A DNA stretch of 64,000 nt from Combretum micranthum (GCA_024138025.1 JAMXBD010000815.1:1-64000); one strand, 5' to 3'; numbered from the stretch's first letter, positions 1 to 14,500 are shown. Notes: a model not told the origin generated them from the letters alone. Translations and numbers: made by a program.

Positions 1-777
1 AAAAAAAGACATTATTATATATTATTGTGGTTAGTGGAAAGGTTTCACAAGTAATACACACTTTGTAATATTATACAATATATAAATATCAATTATACAT
101 TAATATACAACGGGAAATATAAAAGGGTAAAAGACTTATTTGGTATTTAAATTGTGATCAAATGTATAATTAGCTGTCTAACCTTTGATATTGATCAATT
201 TTAATACTTGAACTTTGATATTGATAAATTTATTACTTAATCATCTTTGAAATTGATTAACTTAGTACATAAAAAAACTTAAAGGATGTATTGTTGTTAT
301 GAACGAAAATTCTCTTCAGTCTTAAATTCATCAATTTTAATGTTTAGGTACCTAGTTACATATTTTATTAAATTTCAAGTATCATTCGTGACATTAAACC
401 TATATAAAACATAAATGATAAATTAATTATTATTTAAATCATATGGTAAAATATTATTGGTAACTACACAATATTTATAATGTATGTATGGTGTGTATTA
501 CACAGAAAAAAAGAGATTCAACTAAAGTTTGAAACTAATATTGATATCACTCCATTAGAAGAGTTGTTAGTGCACATAGTCCAGTAAATAAAGTTTTATC
601 TTAATTTGATGGATATATTATTATTGTTATTATCTAGAAAGAGTGAGAAGGAGACACATAGTGGCTGAATTAATTGGCATTTAAGTATATCATACGAGGG
701 ATGGGGAGAGAGAGAGGAAGATAGGAAGATTGATTTGCATCCAGAAATATAGTAGGTAAGTAATCTAAGAATAAATT
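1..777. other. AT-rich intergenic sequence, no gene seen
   Basis: I see no coding sequence here. Short open frames on the minus strand near 596-873 have no recognisable domain and biased composition. The only structure is the foldback element listed at 125-402. Confidence 0.6.
125..402. mobile_element. MITE-like foldback element, family member 1
   Basis: The left end (GGGTAAAAGACTTATTTGGT) and the reverse complement of the right end (GGTTTAATGTCACGAATGAT) align imperfectly over about 40 bp as terminal inverted repeats. The interior repeats phrases such as TTGATCAATTTTAATACTTG. The same ends and interior phrase occur in the element at 20478-20791, so the two are probably members of one family. 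It is non-coding. No clear target duplication is visible and the boundaries are approximate. Confidence 0.45.
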
Positions 778-2350
778 CTTTATTATTTTTTTGCCCTCCT
801 TGAGCAATCTTTGAGTACAAAGTGAAAAAAGAAAAAGGGTAAGATGCATGAAAGGGTAAAACAAAACCCACATATTTTTAAATGTTTAGGGGTTAATATT
901 AAATTTGACACGTGCTCTCGGGAATAAATTTTCAAGCCTAATTGAATTAGCATCACTAAAGTTAATATCTTGATAAGCTCTTTTAACTACCATTAAACAT
1001 CCTTGCAAAATGATCGAAAGCGTTTGACGAGTATCATTTTCACTAAAATAGAACAAAAGCTCCAAAAGTTTGGTACATCATATATATATTTTATTAACAA
1101 AAAAGAGAAATAGGTATCAATCGTATGGTACCGTGAATCTTTTTGATTTGTTGTTCATGGAACTTTGGAAGTATTAGGTTTAGTATGTTCAGTAAGAAGG
1201 AATATTGAGTCATGCGTAATTATTAATCATGAGGAATGAAATAGAGTTATAAGAGAATTTTTATTTGTTAATTTTTTATCTAAATGAAGATATTTTCAAA
1301 AAATATTCTATCTAATATTAAATTGCTACCTGATAAATCTTGGTAATGAATGACTATTTGATATATTTATATTTTTTAAATAGGGTTTCTTATGGAATTA
1401 TTATTATAGTCAAACAAATACCGTAATAGCTTTAAAAAAAAAGGCTATAATAGAATTGTTATTACAATTAACTAAACTTATTAAGGATTTTATAGTCTCA
1501 TCAATGATATAAAAAATTATCTAATCATTAAAATAAATATAATAATTAATAAATTAAGGATTTGAGTAGAGTAATCAAGGTTGAGATGAATCTAGAGATC
1601 GGTCTCATGATGCAAAATTCAACTGGGTACTAAATACTAATTCATATTTAAAATCTGATAGTTAATGATGGAATAAATTAAAAGTTAGGCAGTGTTAAAT
1701 ATAGCATTGCACCTTTATACGATGTAATATACTGGTAAGAGTATCCATTTTAAGTAAGTGGAGCAAATTGTTCAAAGAGAAAAAGAAAAAATGGAAAAAA
1801 TAACTAGTTTTGGAGGAATTTATCAAGGAAAGTATTTATATAGGTGCTCATTATGATTCCTCTATAGCGTTGATAGTCAATATCGGATATCCTTCTAATT
1901 TAATAATCAATATGGGATATCCTTCCAATTTAATAATCAATATCAGATATCCTTCTAATTTAATAATATTTATCCTTCTAATTTATTTCATCGTTTAGAC
2001 CATTGTTTACTTATTACTTCTTTCCATTTGTATTTGAAGCACGGTAGAATAAGTTATTAGAATCTCTTTTCCATGTTACGTACAAATGAGAGGATGAAAG
2101 TATTATAAGTTCAAAACTTTAGAAATTTTCACAATAAATTTCTAAGATTTTTAAATCAGATAGCATTAACTGGCATGTGACGTAGGTAAAAAATATTATT
2201 TCCAAACAAAAATTTCATTTTTTATTTCCAATGAAAGCTAAAAAAGTAAAAAAACTAAAATTTAAAAATGAAATGAAAATATAAAAAAAAAAAAACAACG
2301 AGTAGACATGGGTATTGAGACTGGACTGGCTTAGCTTGGCCTACCTTAGA
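778..2350. repeat. Long direct repeat R1, copy 1
   Basis: This stretch is repeated in the same orientation at 16757-18320, colinear over about 1.57 kb with scattered substitutions and small indels. Matching begins near TTTTTTTGCCCTCCTTGAGC and ends near GGTATTGAGACTG, just before the outer solo LTR at 2390. Removing the later LTR insertions brings the two copies to about 3.5 kb apart, with a small peptide gene between them. The repeat encodes nothing recognisable. It could be an old tandem duplication or an unrecognised mobile element. Confidence 0.75.
1875..1985. repeat. 30-bp minisatellite in R1 copy 1
   Basis: A unit of about 30 bp built around GGATATCCTTCTAATTTAAT is repeated about three times. 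As the unit is a multiple of three it keeps a frame open on the plus strand (repeating GYPSNLIIN), which explains a 62-residue open frame here without a gene. The sister copy at 17855-17965 carries about four units. Confidence 0.7.
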
Positions 2351-5300
2351 CTAGGCCAGTTCATGGATTATTGAACCTTCTAATATATATGTAAACCCTT
2401 GAAATTTTCATAATTCTTAGAAAATAATCTAAGAAGTCTAACATTGAAACCAAAACCCCGAAAATTAACCCAAGTTAAAACCAAATTCTAAATAAGGTCA
2501 AACACGAGAATTCTTAATCTTGAGAAAAAGAGAATCCTCAAAACGAAATAGAACATTCAATTATCGATTGATTCAACATCCGTACATCAATCAAATCATC
2601 TATCCGATTCTTAACACGCAAATCAAGACTATATATCCAAATGATGCTCGACAACGAAATACTAAGATCTTAAATCCTTCGATGAATTTTAGAATAAAAA
2701 TTTTCAATTTTCATCAAAGTCAAATTGAGTCTACACATAACCCTAGACTTGGTTAAACGATCTCGAGAATTGAAAAATATTAAGTAATCACAAATAAAAT
2801 AAAATAAACCATAGATGTTGAACTAAAAATATAATACGGGCAAAAAACCCAAAATTTTATGATCTTACGAATAACTCAACAAAACCGGAAATCAAACCAG
2901 AACCCTAAAAGTCAACAAAGCTTACAACAAATACTAGTGTTTAAGATCCGACAATCTTGCGCTCTTAAACCCTAAACAACGAAATAAAAATAATGGTTGA
3001 TAATAGTTCGTAATAATATAAGGAAGCTTAAAAATATCAGATTCGCAAAATTCTAATATCCTTTAGATCCGAATGGGATCAGTTTTCAAAAACCGTGCCC
3101 TGGTACATTGGACGGAAAAAATATTCCGTTAATACCAATAGACTCTTAAAAATATAAGGTTTTCAAAAATATCAATTTTAGAAATTTTCGGTAGATAAAA
3201 ATTATAGATATCGCCTTTATACGCGTATTTTTATTACTACTAGTATTTTATTTGTCTAGTTTACTATTCATAATACTTTTCTATTATTCATTACTATTCC
3301 TCTATCTCTACTTTTTCTACTACCTATTCTTACACCTACATACCTGTCACGCCCCGAATTTGGTTCAAGCGTGCCAGCCGCCACGTATAACACTTACGCA
3401 TTATACGTTAAGGCTGACCTAATCTACAGTTTATCGTGATCGTTGCTAAACATTTTAGATTCTGAAATCGTGGAATTGGATTTTGAAAATAACTAGAGTT
3501 GCAGCGGAAAAGAAATACATTTCTTTAAAATGATTTTGAATAGGCTACTTTCTTGAGTAGATCATTACATATAATAAAGTAAATTTCTCAAAACAATTTT
3601 CAAATAGGCTATTCTTGTGAGTAGACAAACGTTTATAAATAAATATCATACCATCAGGTTCTCAAAGTACATAGTGTTTGGTATCTCAAGATACAACCAT
3701 AGGCTCATAGATATGCCCTCATCGATCATAAGTTTGAAAAGATGATCAATAACTTTTACCAATAGCATAAACAGTTTAACATCCTAGGCACTCAACTTGT
3801 TACAAGCTCCTTTAGAATCGTCCCATACCCATAATCACAAGCATCCAGATCATCACCTGAAAAAGAAGGAATGAGCCGAAGCCCAGTACGACAGCAACAC
3901 AAGCACACACGAGATGGGCACACACGCCTATTCTATATGCAATGCAACAACCAATAGTTTATATCTTTAAATTAAAGTGCGACAAACAACAGTGGAGCAC
4001 TCACACTCCGGCAACACGCTGGGAACCTGGGGGTCCTGAGTAGCAGCAACTGCTCAGGGGGTTGATATAGGCAGCCCGAATACCTATATCTCCTACCTCT
4101 ACAAGTAATAGCCTCGTCTGGGGGCACAGCCGTTACGCATCTCTACCCATCACAGTCCATAATATAGTGTAGCTCAACCGGTCCCATAAACGTGAACCAC
4201 ACTACATTACTTCTCTCCGATCCAGGTAGACGTTATCCCGCTACCGTTTCCCCCATCAGCTACCCACCGTACCACCATGCCCATGGTGGCCTAAGCGCCT
4301 AACTACCGTGCTGGCACCGCCTAGCAAGGTTGCCGCCCCTCGGGCCAGGTCTCAAAAACGGCCACGCACAAGCAACAAGCAATTATTAAGTCGTCTTTAA
4401 GTATTAGTTCATTTAGCATGCCTACCCTAGCAAGCAACACACAAGTCACTGCGTACCTGGTACAAATCTGTGCTCCGAACAATCAGAAGATAGACAGAAG
4501 ATAAGCAGAAGAGACTCTAACAAATATCTGCTTCAAAGATTAATCATATAAGCATTTGATCAATTATCAACTTATATCAAACTGTATTAACCACTTAGTT
4601 TTTAGAATATACATTTGAAACAACATACTCCTCTTATTATTCGTGGTCTATCATATTTTAGAAATTACGTACTCCTTATCATTTAAGGTTTAACCTAATC
4701 GAAGCCAATTTCAAGTTAATATGATCATATAGGTATTCATCAATTAATAGCTAAGTATAAATTGTTGGTTTCTGAAGAATTTACTAAGCTAATATTAGTT
4801 AATAAATCTATATTAATTTTATCTAATCAAGTTGAATATAATTAACTAGTCAAGTTTACTAAATGTAATTAGGTCATTTAAAATGATAAATTCTATTATG
4901 TCCTATAATCAATCTATTAAACTTTTAAAGTAAAACAACTTATTAAAATATAATTATTCTATTTATGTCATTTATAATTTATTTTTACATCTAAATGGAC
5001 TAAGGAATCTAAACTAGTTTCCTATTATGTTTGTACTATCTTGTGATGTTATATTTATACTTACTTTATAAATAAATTCATAAAATAAAAATAATTAATT
5101 ATTTATCTTAAAATTCATAATTTAACATGAAAACACATTATTTACATTTATTTCATATTCATTTGATTAGAATTGATTTACCTTAAATTCCTTCATTTCA
5201 TTTCCTATAGAAAACTAGTGTGCACCCTAATTTAATAAATCGGTTTATTATCTTAAACACGGGTTCTTAAGCTCAAATTTTTATGTAAACTTCCTAACAC

Positions 5301-5384
5301 ATATATTTATATGTTATAAGGTCATTTGGCCTAAATTAATTAGTTAATTATGGTTTTAATTTTAATTGATTCAAAACTGTCCAG

Positions 5385-5585
5385 AGCAGGGCATAGGCAG
5401 CGACGACCGATCGGTTCGATCGAATTTGACCATCAACCGACCGGTTCTTGGCCGGTTCTTTACACCAAATTAAAGTAGACTTCTTAAGCTTTCAAACGTT
5501 GTAGTTTCACGAAAAAGGAGAGAAAAAGTCACCGGTTCGGCCATATGAATTCACGCCACCACTGCTGGCCGAAATACTGTTTTGC
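5385..5585. repeat. Palindrome-rich GC block of solo LTR C
   Basis: In otherwise AT-rich sequence this block repeats CCGGTTC and CCGATCGGTTCGATCG palindromic words and ends with further GGCCG words. The corresponding blocks of the sister LTRs sit in the same region between splice donor and 3' end but use different words (GCCGGCGGC, or GAGCA with TGCTC). Confidence 0.65.
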
Positions 5586-6211
5586 CCTGTTTTCCTATTT
5601 TGTAATTTAATTTTTAAAAATAGTAAATGTATTTCAAAAATCACGAAAATTTACAGTTTGTATATAGACATGTTAAAATATCATTTCTATGAATTTCATC
5701 CAAAAATAACTTCATTTAATATTTTATCTAAATATTATAACCTAAGCTGTCCATATTTAACACATATGCATATAAATTGATCTTTAAGCATATTGAATTC
5801 ATCTAAAACATGTTTATTCTATGTTTTATTATCTAGTATATACTTTGATTTATATTCTACAACTTGACTCATGAATCATAACTCAAATCATTATCAATAA
5901 TACAAATTTTTCCAAAATTCCAACACATCAACACAAACATATATGCTTATATATTTCAACAGAAATTATTTTTGTATATTCATATATTTATTTGATAACT
6001 TCATTTTAAATAAAACATATCAATTCAACATATAACATACATATAATAAAATACCCAATTTTCTAACACATATACATATACATATGCATATTTCGGTTTA
6101 CAAGCTTGTATATACTTATATTATTTAATACTTGAATCTAAGTTTATTTTTAGTGATTTACATGAGTCTAAGTGTCATCAACATAATAAAATAAATTAAT
6201 TATAATTACTT

Positions 6212-6475
6212 ACTTGGTTTAGCAAAATCAACCAAATAGTTGCCTCTATACTACTTCTACAATTCAAAAGTTGATGAAGCTTCTTCAAGCTTATTTTCCT
6301 TAACCTCAACCTTGTTTTTAGTGTTTAATTTCACCTCTTGTGTGCTTGGTTGATGGAAGAGTTTTTGTGTATTTTTGGGGAGATTTTTGAGAGAGAGAAT
6401 ATGAGAGAGATGGGATGCTAGAAATGAGGCATGAGTTAGGGTTTTCTAAACCCTATATTTATATTGTTTGATGGT
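6212..6475 (-). promoter_or_regulatory. TATA box, leader and 5' splice site in LTR C
   Basis: On the minus strand a TATA element (CAATATAAATATAGGG, around 6460) is followed by a leader of about 240 bases rich in A and C. It ends at a strong plant 5' splice site, CCAA|GTAAGT, with the intron GT at 6213-6212. The same order and spacing occurs in the four sister LTRs. Transcription start and splicing are inferred. Confidence 0.6.
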
Positions 6476-8180
6476 TTGCAATTATCTCTAGAGTTAAGGA
6501 CATTTTGGTACTTTGGCTTGATTAATTGAGGGTATTTTGGTCTTCTAACTCTAGAAGATATTTTCTTGTGTAGATATTTAAGGGGTATTTTAGTCTTTTC
6601 CTAGGGTTAGGAATCTTCTAGACTTGGTTAAGGTCAATTTGGTCTTTTCACACACTTGATATTTTCTTGTGTTCACATTGTAGATATTTAGGGGCAAATT
6701 GGTCTTTTCATAGATGAAGAAACCTTCTTGAAGTAGCTAAGGTTATTTTGGTCTTTTCATAAGGTTAGATTTTTTTCTAGACATTGAGATTTCATATCAT
6801 ATGTGAGGGTGCATGATAAGAACATGGTCTAATGGGCTTTGATGCATGGGCTTTTGGTCTTAGGTTTATGGGCTTGATCTTTGAATAATTGGGCTTAGGG
6901 TTTTAGAAGAATTAGGCCTTTGGTTATGGGCTTTAGGGAATTAGAAATGGATTTTAAGAAGTAAGAATGAGAATTAACTAATTGGCATTAGAAATTAATT
7001 TTAGGAAATCTAATTAAAGGAAAATTAATAGCTTACTTGAATTTAGGGTTTTAGGGCTTAGGAATTGGTATTTGAAAACAAATATTTAGTTTAAATTCTA
7101 GATTTAAGGAGTTGGAATTTAGGCTAAAATGTCTAAATTGGATATTTAGGGTTTTAGATGATTAAACTTGACTAATAAAGTTCAATTGATGATTGAAAAG
7201 GATCAATTAATTTGAATTTGTTGAAATAGGTATCGATGTTGCTTAATGGGTTAAATTAGGTATTTATGACATTAGAGTCTTTTTTTCAATTAAATTCATT
7301 TATTATTCCTAATTATGTTAAATTATCAAAATTTTCACTTACGCGATTAGGGTTTCTAGTCCAAATAGGTCAAATTAGAGTATTGTGCTCAAAAGGGTCA
7401 GAAAATTCTAAATTTTATGATTATGTATTCAGAATTTTTATTCGAGTTCTAGTTTGGTAGATATTGATCAGTTTCTATTTCTATCGCGTATTTTTCAACC
7501 CTAGCAATTCATCTTTAAACTATCGTTTACTATCTAATAGACCCTAAAAATTAATCGGGTCATACTACACTTGATATTTATAACCTTAGGTATATAATTA
7601 GTGAGTTATTGACTCGAGTCTAATCTAAATTTAGATTAAGGTTTAATTTTAGTGAATTAGGAATTTAGATAATTCAACTTGAGAAATTTCAAGTCGATAA
7701 TTAAAGGAATTAATAGCTTGGTATGTTAGAAAAAGGAATTTGAAGTAATTTGATAAGTTGAAATGGGTATTTGTGGCATTGGAATTCCTAATTTCAATTA
7801 AGTCCATTTACAAATTAAATTATCTAATTATATTCTATAGTTTATGAAAATCAATTGACTAACTATCTAAATTCAATTAATAAGTTAAATTTAAAATAAG
7901 ATCCAAAATTACCTATATTTTCATAGTATTTAATTATCACATTTCTAATTTAGGTTGGTAAAATTCGGGGTATTTCAATACCTATTTCTTACAATTTTTT
8001 TTCCCATAAAAATTATACACCACATATCACTAAACTTCTCTTACACTTTTCTTCTAAAATTATTTTTTTATCACTTCTCTCTCTCTCTTGTCAAGTTGCA
8101 TCCACCCCTCTCTCTCTCTTTATTCTCATTTATTTTCTTTTTCAATTAATTTAATTCCATCTAATTTTCATTCCAAAATT

Positions 8181-8410
8181 CTATAAATACCCAATTCCTC
8201 CTTCATTCTTTCATACAACTCATTCTATTACCAAAACTCAATCAAATTCTCTACACAAACACTCTCCACAAAATTTTCTTATACCAAAATTCTCTTTCAC
8301 CAAATATTCACAAAATTTCTCTCTATATACAATCCAATTACCATTTCGCAATAACCACATAACCATACATTCACTACCATCTTCATACCACATAAAAACT
8401 TTAGGTAAAA
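8181..8410 (+). promoter_or_regulatory. TATA box, leader and 5' splice site in LTR B1
   Basis: CTATAAATACC at 8181 is followed by an A/C-rich leader of about 200 bases, with CAACTCATTCTATTACC-like text. A 5' splice site TTTAG|GTAAAA follows, the intron GT being at 8405-8406. It lies in the part of the outer LTR right of the nested LTR C. It matches the module in the sister copies. Confidence 0.55.
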
Positions 8411-10044
8411 TTTCTTCCAACCATTTAGTTTATCCATGTCATATAACTTAACATGACTATGGTGTTGTTTTGAAACTCACATGAGTAGTAAAAACAACAT
8501 GTTCATGTTTTGTTCTTGCATATGAAAATCCTATTTTATTATCTTGATATTATATATGTTGTTATTATTCATTACGATCATTGTTATTATTATGCTAACT
8601 TCTTATTCATATCTAACTAAATATATTTATGTATTTATATATAATCTTTAGAGCATATAAGCTCACTTGTTATTTATTTAGTTCCATGCCTTACAATTTA
8701 TTTATTTCATGTTATTTTTAAGACTAGCCTTTCTAGTCTTAGATTTATCCATATCAAGTCAAAACAATCTTTTCTTTATTTCTTTATTTCTTTATTCTTT
8801 TTGGGACTAGTCTATTCTTAGTCCTGGGATGCCTTGATGAAGCTAAGGCTCCTAATACTTGACCGAGATACCTTGATGAAGCAAAGGTTTCCAATACTTG
8901 ATATTTTTATTATCTTGCTTATTCTTATTTGTTTCTAATATTTTCTCATATTCTTATTATTTTACATGCTCATAATACTTGCATCTACATAATGATATTG
9001 TCTCAACTAAATTTAAAACTAGAATTTCTCTTTATTAAAGGAACTTAAAACTAAATTTTCTATTATGTTACTTATCATTAAATAATGGAGTTATTATCAA
9101 CAATATAGAAATAGAGTAATACAAGTTTTCTCAAAATTTTCTCAAATAACAAAGATAGCTTTACCAAAGAAATATAAGAAATAAATACTTTCTTTTTATA
9201 ACATGGTAACCTAAGTTTTAGTAAAATAATTTGTTAGTTTTCAAAGTTTTCACAAAAAGCTTAAGATTAAACTCTTTTCAACTCCATAAAGCAAACTAAT
9301 TTTCAAAGTTAAGATAAAAATCAACCTACAAAGTTATAAACCCACTTAAGAAAATAATGATTTTCAAGTTTCTAACGAAGAAACTTATTTTCAAAGAATA
9401 CAAATACGATAAGATCAAAAACAAATGATTTTATCAATAAAGAGGATTCTTTTCAAATAAAATTTATAGAGGAAATAAAAGACCAAGTTTTAGAAAACAA
9501 GAATTTATATTTTAAACAAGAAATATAAAAAGAAAAGACCCATTTTCTAAAACCATTCTAAATATAAGTTTATAAATAGGTTATTAACAACTTAATAGAC
9601 TTTTGATAACATTGATGTAAACCCCAGGAATTTTCCACATTAGTACACGACCTTACAATAGATTGTATAAACTAGATAATAGATTTAGGTTCTAATCGAA
9701 GTCTAATAATAGATTAATATTTAGATTTCGGATAGATGAAGAATTTAGGAACCAAATAAAGAAATTCTTTAACCCTAGTTAATACCAAAAACGAGATCTT
9801 GTATCTTGAATAAATAATTCAAGATATGATCTAAAATTTAGACCCGAAACCTGATATACAAATAGATTTAAATAGAAAATATGAATATAGGGATTAAATG
9901 ATTATTTTTTATCCCGATAATGATTTGAGATTAGAATAACGAGTAGTGATGAGTTTATATTTAGACCTAAACTCTAAATTCAAGATTTCTAGTTAAAATT
10001 AAAAGCTACTAATAAGAATTCATGTTCGGTATCAACACTAATTA

Positions 10045-10075
<31 letters not shown>

Positions 10076-10740
10076 TTAGTTTCTGTATTAAGTCCAATGC
10101 TTCGTAAATGATTATCTACGCTTATAAACAGAAAACGATGATCCAAAAATGAACCGTTAAGATTTTAAATACACAACGAAAATATAAACTGTAGAATAAC
10201 TCAAAATCTAAACTCTAAACAAATAATCGGATCACGCTATTGTTCTAAACCAAGTTTTCTTAAGCTATCGGAGCCTGAAACAAAAATTGACATAACGAGC
10301 TTGAGAAATCCAAATCGCGGGAGATAAAATTATACGAATAAATAACTACATATATATATATAACCTAAATTTGTATTATTTGAAAATCTAAGTGGTTTGT
10401 ATAACTTTATACACATATTTTTGTATAAAAACTTCCAAATATTAGCTAATTTATACCCGTATAACTCGTTTAATTAACCCAAAACTTAATTAAAATAATA
10501 AACTAATATATATATATATATAGCATATGGCTGCATTCGGTGCAAATTGTGGAGGAAGAAAGAGGCACCGGAATGTTGTTCAATAGTTCACCAAATATTT
10601 CAACAAAAGTAACCTAATAACCAATGGAATAATGCCAGCTCAAGTCCACATTAAATGCAATGAAAATAATAGCCAAACAGAAGCAAATCAAAGGGAAAAA
10701 CGAAGGAGGAAGCAGCCGCAGCTTCACCTTCTCTTCTTCT

Positions 10741-10915
10741 TCTATATATATAGACATTAGATGCTCATTATGAGAAAACAAACAAATGCCATAAATTCCC
10801 ACACTTTCTAGAACGAAACAACACTCGAACAACAATCAAAACCAACCAAAAACAGAAAACAAACGAATCAATACAACCGAGCCAAAAACCCTTGAATACA
10901 AGCTCCAAGGTAAGT
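10741..10915 (+). promoter_or_regulatory. TATA box, leader and 5' splice site in LTR B2
   Basis: TATATATAGACATTAG near 10743 is followed by an A/C-rich leader. A near-perfect plant 5' splice site CCAAG|GTAAGT follows, with the intron GT at 10910-10911. No start codon with a sensible reading frame lies in the leader, so the exon is probably an untranslated leader exon. Confidence 0.62.
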
Positions 10916-11224
10916 TGATGGAGTTCAAATGATTTCTTTTCGAATCTAAGCTTTATAACTGACTTATGACAATCTTAGGAATTTAATAAATACAAACACG
11001 AGCCTCGGATTACATCAAACAAGCTCCAACGAGGTAATACTCCAAAACCCTAGCTTTATGTTCTAAGAATCGAGATCTATATATTTATGTTTTTAAACGT
11101 GTTCAAACGTGTTTTATGTCTTTATATATGATGTATGAACACTTAAAAATAGTTTGAGTATGTTTTTAACGTGTAAAAATCAAAGAAAAAGAATTGAACC
11201 GAGGAGGAAGATGATGAACAGTAC

Positions 11225-11520
11225 AACACTGCCTCAAGGCCGGCAGTGTAAATGATCAATACCGGCGGCTTACAAGGATAGGCCGGCGGCGTATAGGCGG
11301 CTTACACTGATCAGAGGCTACGTAAAATAATTTTTCACGAAAAGGATGAATGAAAGCTGGCTACTGGAAATCTACGCCGACGGCGTTGGGTTGGCATACG
11401 TTGAAAGCCGACAGCTTTCAACACTGGTGCACTCAAATATGAAAATTTCTTCAAAAACAATTTCATACCGGCACCTGGGATGAAGGTCGGCGGCTTTGAG
11501 CCGGCATAGGCCCAAATTCT
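11225..11520. repeat. GCCGGC-rich block of solo LTR B2
   Basis: GCCGGCGGC, ACCGGCGGCTT and GTCGGCGGCTTTGAGCCGGC recur in this 300-bp stretch, which is far richer in G+C than its surroundings. The same plus-strand words recur at 27230-27720 and 62745-63290. The 68-residue minus-strand open frame across it is a by-product of the composition. Confidence 0.75.
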
Positions 11521-14500
11521 CTCAACGAAAGCATGTTTCAAAAATAACCAGAACTATATATATATATATATATATATGACTTAAGTCTACTTAGTATATA
11601 TATGTATAACAATATAGCATTTGTTACATAAACAAATAAAAACAAATATTTAGTATATTTTGATTAATACCGATAATTCTTAAAACCCTAAGATTAAGAA
11701 AAGATATTAGGTGTTAATCAAGGTTAGTATTAGTTAAATATTTGTTCTAAACAGATAAAATAGATAAGAATGGAAATTGAAATAAACTAATTTCTTGAGT
11801 AATGTGCTTCTAAAAATAACAAAACAATTATGCGAGATAAAATAAGAGAAACACGACAACACTAAGTAATTATAATTACCAAAATATCGAGTCTAGAACA
11901 CTAGTCACAAATAGGGATTTAATTAATTTGTATTAATGAATACTTGGTCTTAAATAGGTAACTTTGACTTACTAGAGGATCTATCAGCGGATTACTACGA
12001 TTGAGGCAGTATGAGCAGGTGAGTAATTCAGTCATATTGTACTGGTTATGATTGTAAATAGTCAAATATATAATGCAAGATAATCAAATGAATGTTTGCT
12101 GAAAGTATGATTTGATTTGATTTGATTTGAGTGTATGATTGTTAAAATATCTTTATAAAAGCGATAATGCAATGATTGATGTTGTGCAGTAGTATAATGA
12201 TGATTGTGTATAATGTATGGTCACTTTGAAATTGATTAAGACTTATTGACCTAACAAAATAATAAGAACATGCATTGCACAAATTGCATTTTTCATATAT
12301 GGTTGTGACAGCCTGCTACGTATTAATATTTCGGATCTCTGTTTTTGCTTGGTTGATCTAATGTGTAAGTTCTTCCAAGGTTCTCTTTGGTCTGGTGGTC
12401 CTATGAGGAACTAAAAGGCACCGAAGAACGTCGCCCGTAGAATCGCTTTGAAATGATTAATACTTAGGGAGTTTCTAAGGGGATTACAGGAGATGGTTTG
12501 TTCAATCAACTATATTCAAAGTGATAACCTTAAAACGAGAAATCGTTGATTCTCCTGTGTACTTAGTCTCTCCTGGGCAAGTGGGTCATTAAGTACTGGT
12601 TCTTCAACCCATTAAAAAGATGGCGTAAATCTTTTTCCTGTTTGGATTCTAGATCATCCAAACTTGTATCTGTGCATATGGTTGAGTGCTTGCATTGCAT
12701 ATGATTTGTTAATGACTTATGTGATGTATGGTATGTCTGGTTATTCACTGAGCTGTGGTTTCGCTCACACTCCTACAGTCTTTTCAAGTTCACGTTATGA
12801 CCCTGGTTAGTTACATCCAGGAATATGGCTCCGGTAAGAGCTTTGAAGCTAGAAGTCTACAGATATATTTTAGTTTGATGGTTATGTACTATTAGATTAG
12901 ATTATTTAGTAGTGTACTACAAAGGAACTATATGGTTTGTAATAGTTTTGTAATGTTTATTCACTAAGTTATTTCTTTCATATATTTGTTATTTCTTATC
13001 AAGCAACTAAAAAGATCCTGTTGTTTTGAAAACCTATCATTCTCTGAAGGTAATCTAGTGATGGTATTCAAGTGTAATTTGTTTACTACTACTAGGGTAT
13101 CCTCGGGGCGTGACAATTGATCTTTTATCACTAGTAGTAGAAATTATAAAAGACGAAAGTTAAATGAAAAATTTACTTGTTTTGGAAAAATGAATGAGAA
13201 AAATAAAATAAAAATATACTCATTTAAAATAACCTAGGAAAATATAAAGTTTCTTCAAAATACTTAAAAAGGAAATTTGTCAAGTTAAGTTTTATCACTT
13301 CAAAATGAATTGTTCTATGAAATAAGTTGTTGAGACACTACCATTAGAATTTTTGCATATAAAGTGAGCTTATCTATATACTAAAGGGATTTATAAATCA
13401 TATATATATATATATATATTCCTCAAAGGATTTTTGAATGAACTTGAGTTGAAAATTTGTTTCACAAAATCTAGAAATATTTTTTTTAAATCTATACCCT
13501 ACGGTTTCGGAAGCCAAATGACCTTATATGACAAATATAACCTTAGAAATGGATAGATCTTTTCGAATAGGTAGAAAATGGTATATTATACGTGAAATTC
13601 CAAGTTAAAATGAGCAAGTTATGGCTATTTCAAATTGGAATTTCATTCTATGCCATTTTGACAAACATAGTGAAATAGAATTAGAAAGTTTAAATAGAAT
13701 TTCTATGAAATACTCATCCCGGGTATTTCTTTATCTAAGTGATAAAGGATACGAGATTACCTTTCCTGAGGATTTCTAAGACTAAGAAGATTGCGAAATG
13801 GACGAGTGAGTTATTCCTCTTAATTTCGTTACCTTCCTTGTGCTTGTAAAGTAGCGGCATTAGTATACTAAGAAAAGATAAAAATAGATATGTATGGGGA
13901 ATTCAAGGATATGTATATATGTGATTCTATGCTTAAGTATGAAATGAGAATTAAGAATATTGCAACTTCAAATTGCCTGTTTAAATGTTTTGTTTACTTA
14001 TTTATATGATTGCTTATTGCTTGCCAAATTGATTGGTCGCCTCCTAATATACCTTAATAAGGTTTGACTTAAGAAAAATAAAACACTCACACACAACATC
14101 CATCGGGTCACATCTCTTTCGGAAGGCTGCTACTCCTATGCGTAGAGTTAGATTGGCTATTATCGTGGTGGGTCACGGGCCATATTCCTTCCTAGAGAAT
14201 CCAAATTGCTCGGGGAATGTGACTCTAGATTCAGAGCTGAGCCAACCGAACACTTTGAGTGGGGACCTGGGGACTAGCAGTAGAAGGTCGCAGATCTTCA
14301 ACACAAATTCCCTAACCTTCGATATGGAGGGGTAAATCCGTTCTATATATGGTTTTTGGATAACTATATATATTTTTGTAATCACATGATTGTTGCATTG
14401 TGTGCACAGCATATGTGTGAAAATTTAAATGAACTTATTTGAAACCATGGTGCGAATAAAAAGGAATATCTCACTAAGCTAGTTGTAAGCTTATACCCTA

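Larger units (their letters stand above)
3345..7977 (-). mobile_element. Solo LTR (C), minus orientation, nested in B1
   Basis: The left end TGTCACGCCCCGAATTTGG is the reverse complement of the family 3' end. The right end, read on the minus strand, starts TGAAATACCCCGAATTTTAC like the family 5' end. A perfect 5-bp duplication ATACC flanks it (3340-3344 and 7978-7982). It is 4633 bp long with no coding domain. Near 3876 it carries GAGCCGAAGCCCAGTA, a landmark also found in the LTR at 25952. A palindrome-rich block lies at 5390-5580, and the promoter and splice-donor module is listed separately. Confidence 0.88.
9616..13115 (+). mobile_element. Solo LTR (B2), plus orientation, nested in B1
   Basis: It starts TGTAAACCCCAGGAATTTTC, ends CCTCGGGGCGTGACA and is bracketed by a perfect 5-bp duplication ATTGA (9611-9615 and 13116-13120). 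The length is exactly 3500 bp. Apart from short chance frames there is no coding content, primer binding site or polypurine tract. It holds the TATA, leader and splice-donor module and a GCCGGC-rich block. Near 12750 it carries GAGCTGTGGTTTCGCTCAC, a phrase also present in inverse in the LTR at 23361. Confidence 0.92.

Noticed and set aside
3345..13115. A single 9.8 kb DNA transposon with TGTCACGCCCC inverted repeats
   Set aside because: The two inverted ends belong to separate LTRs in opposite orientation, each with its own matching 5-bp duplication and opposite end.
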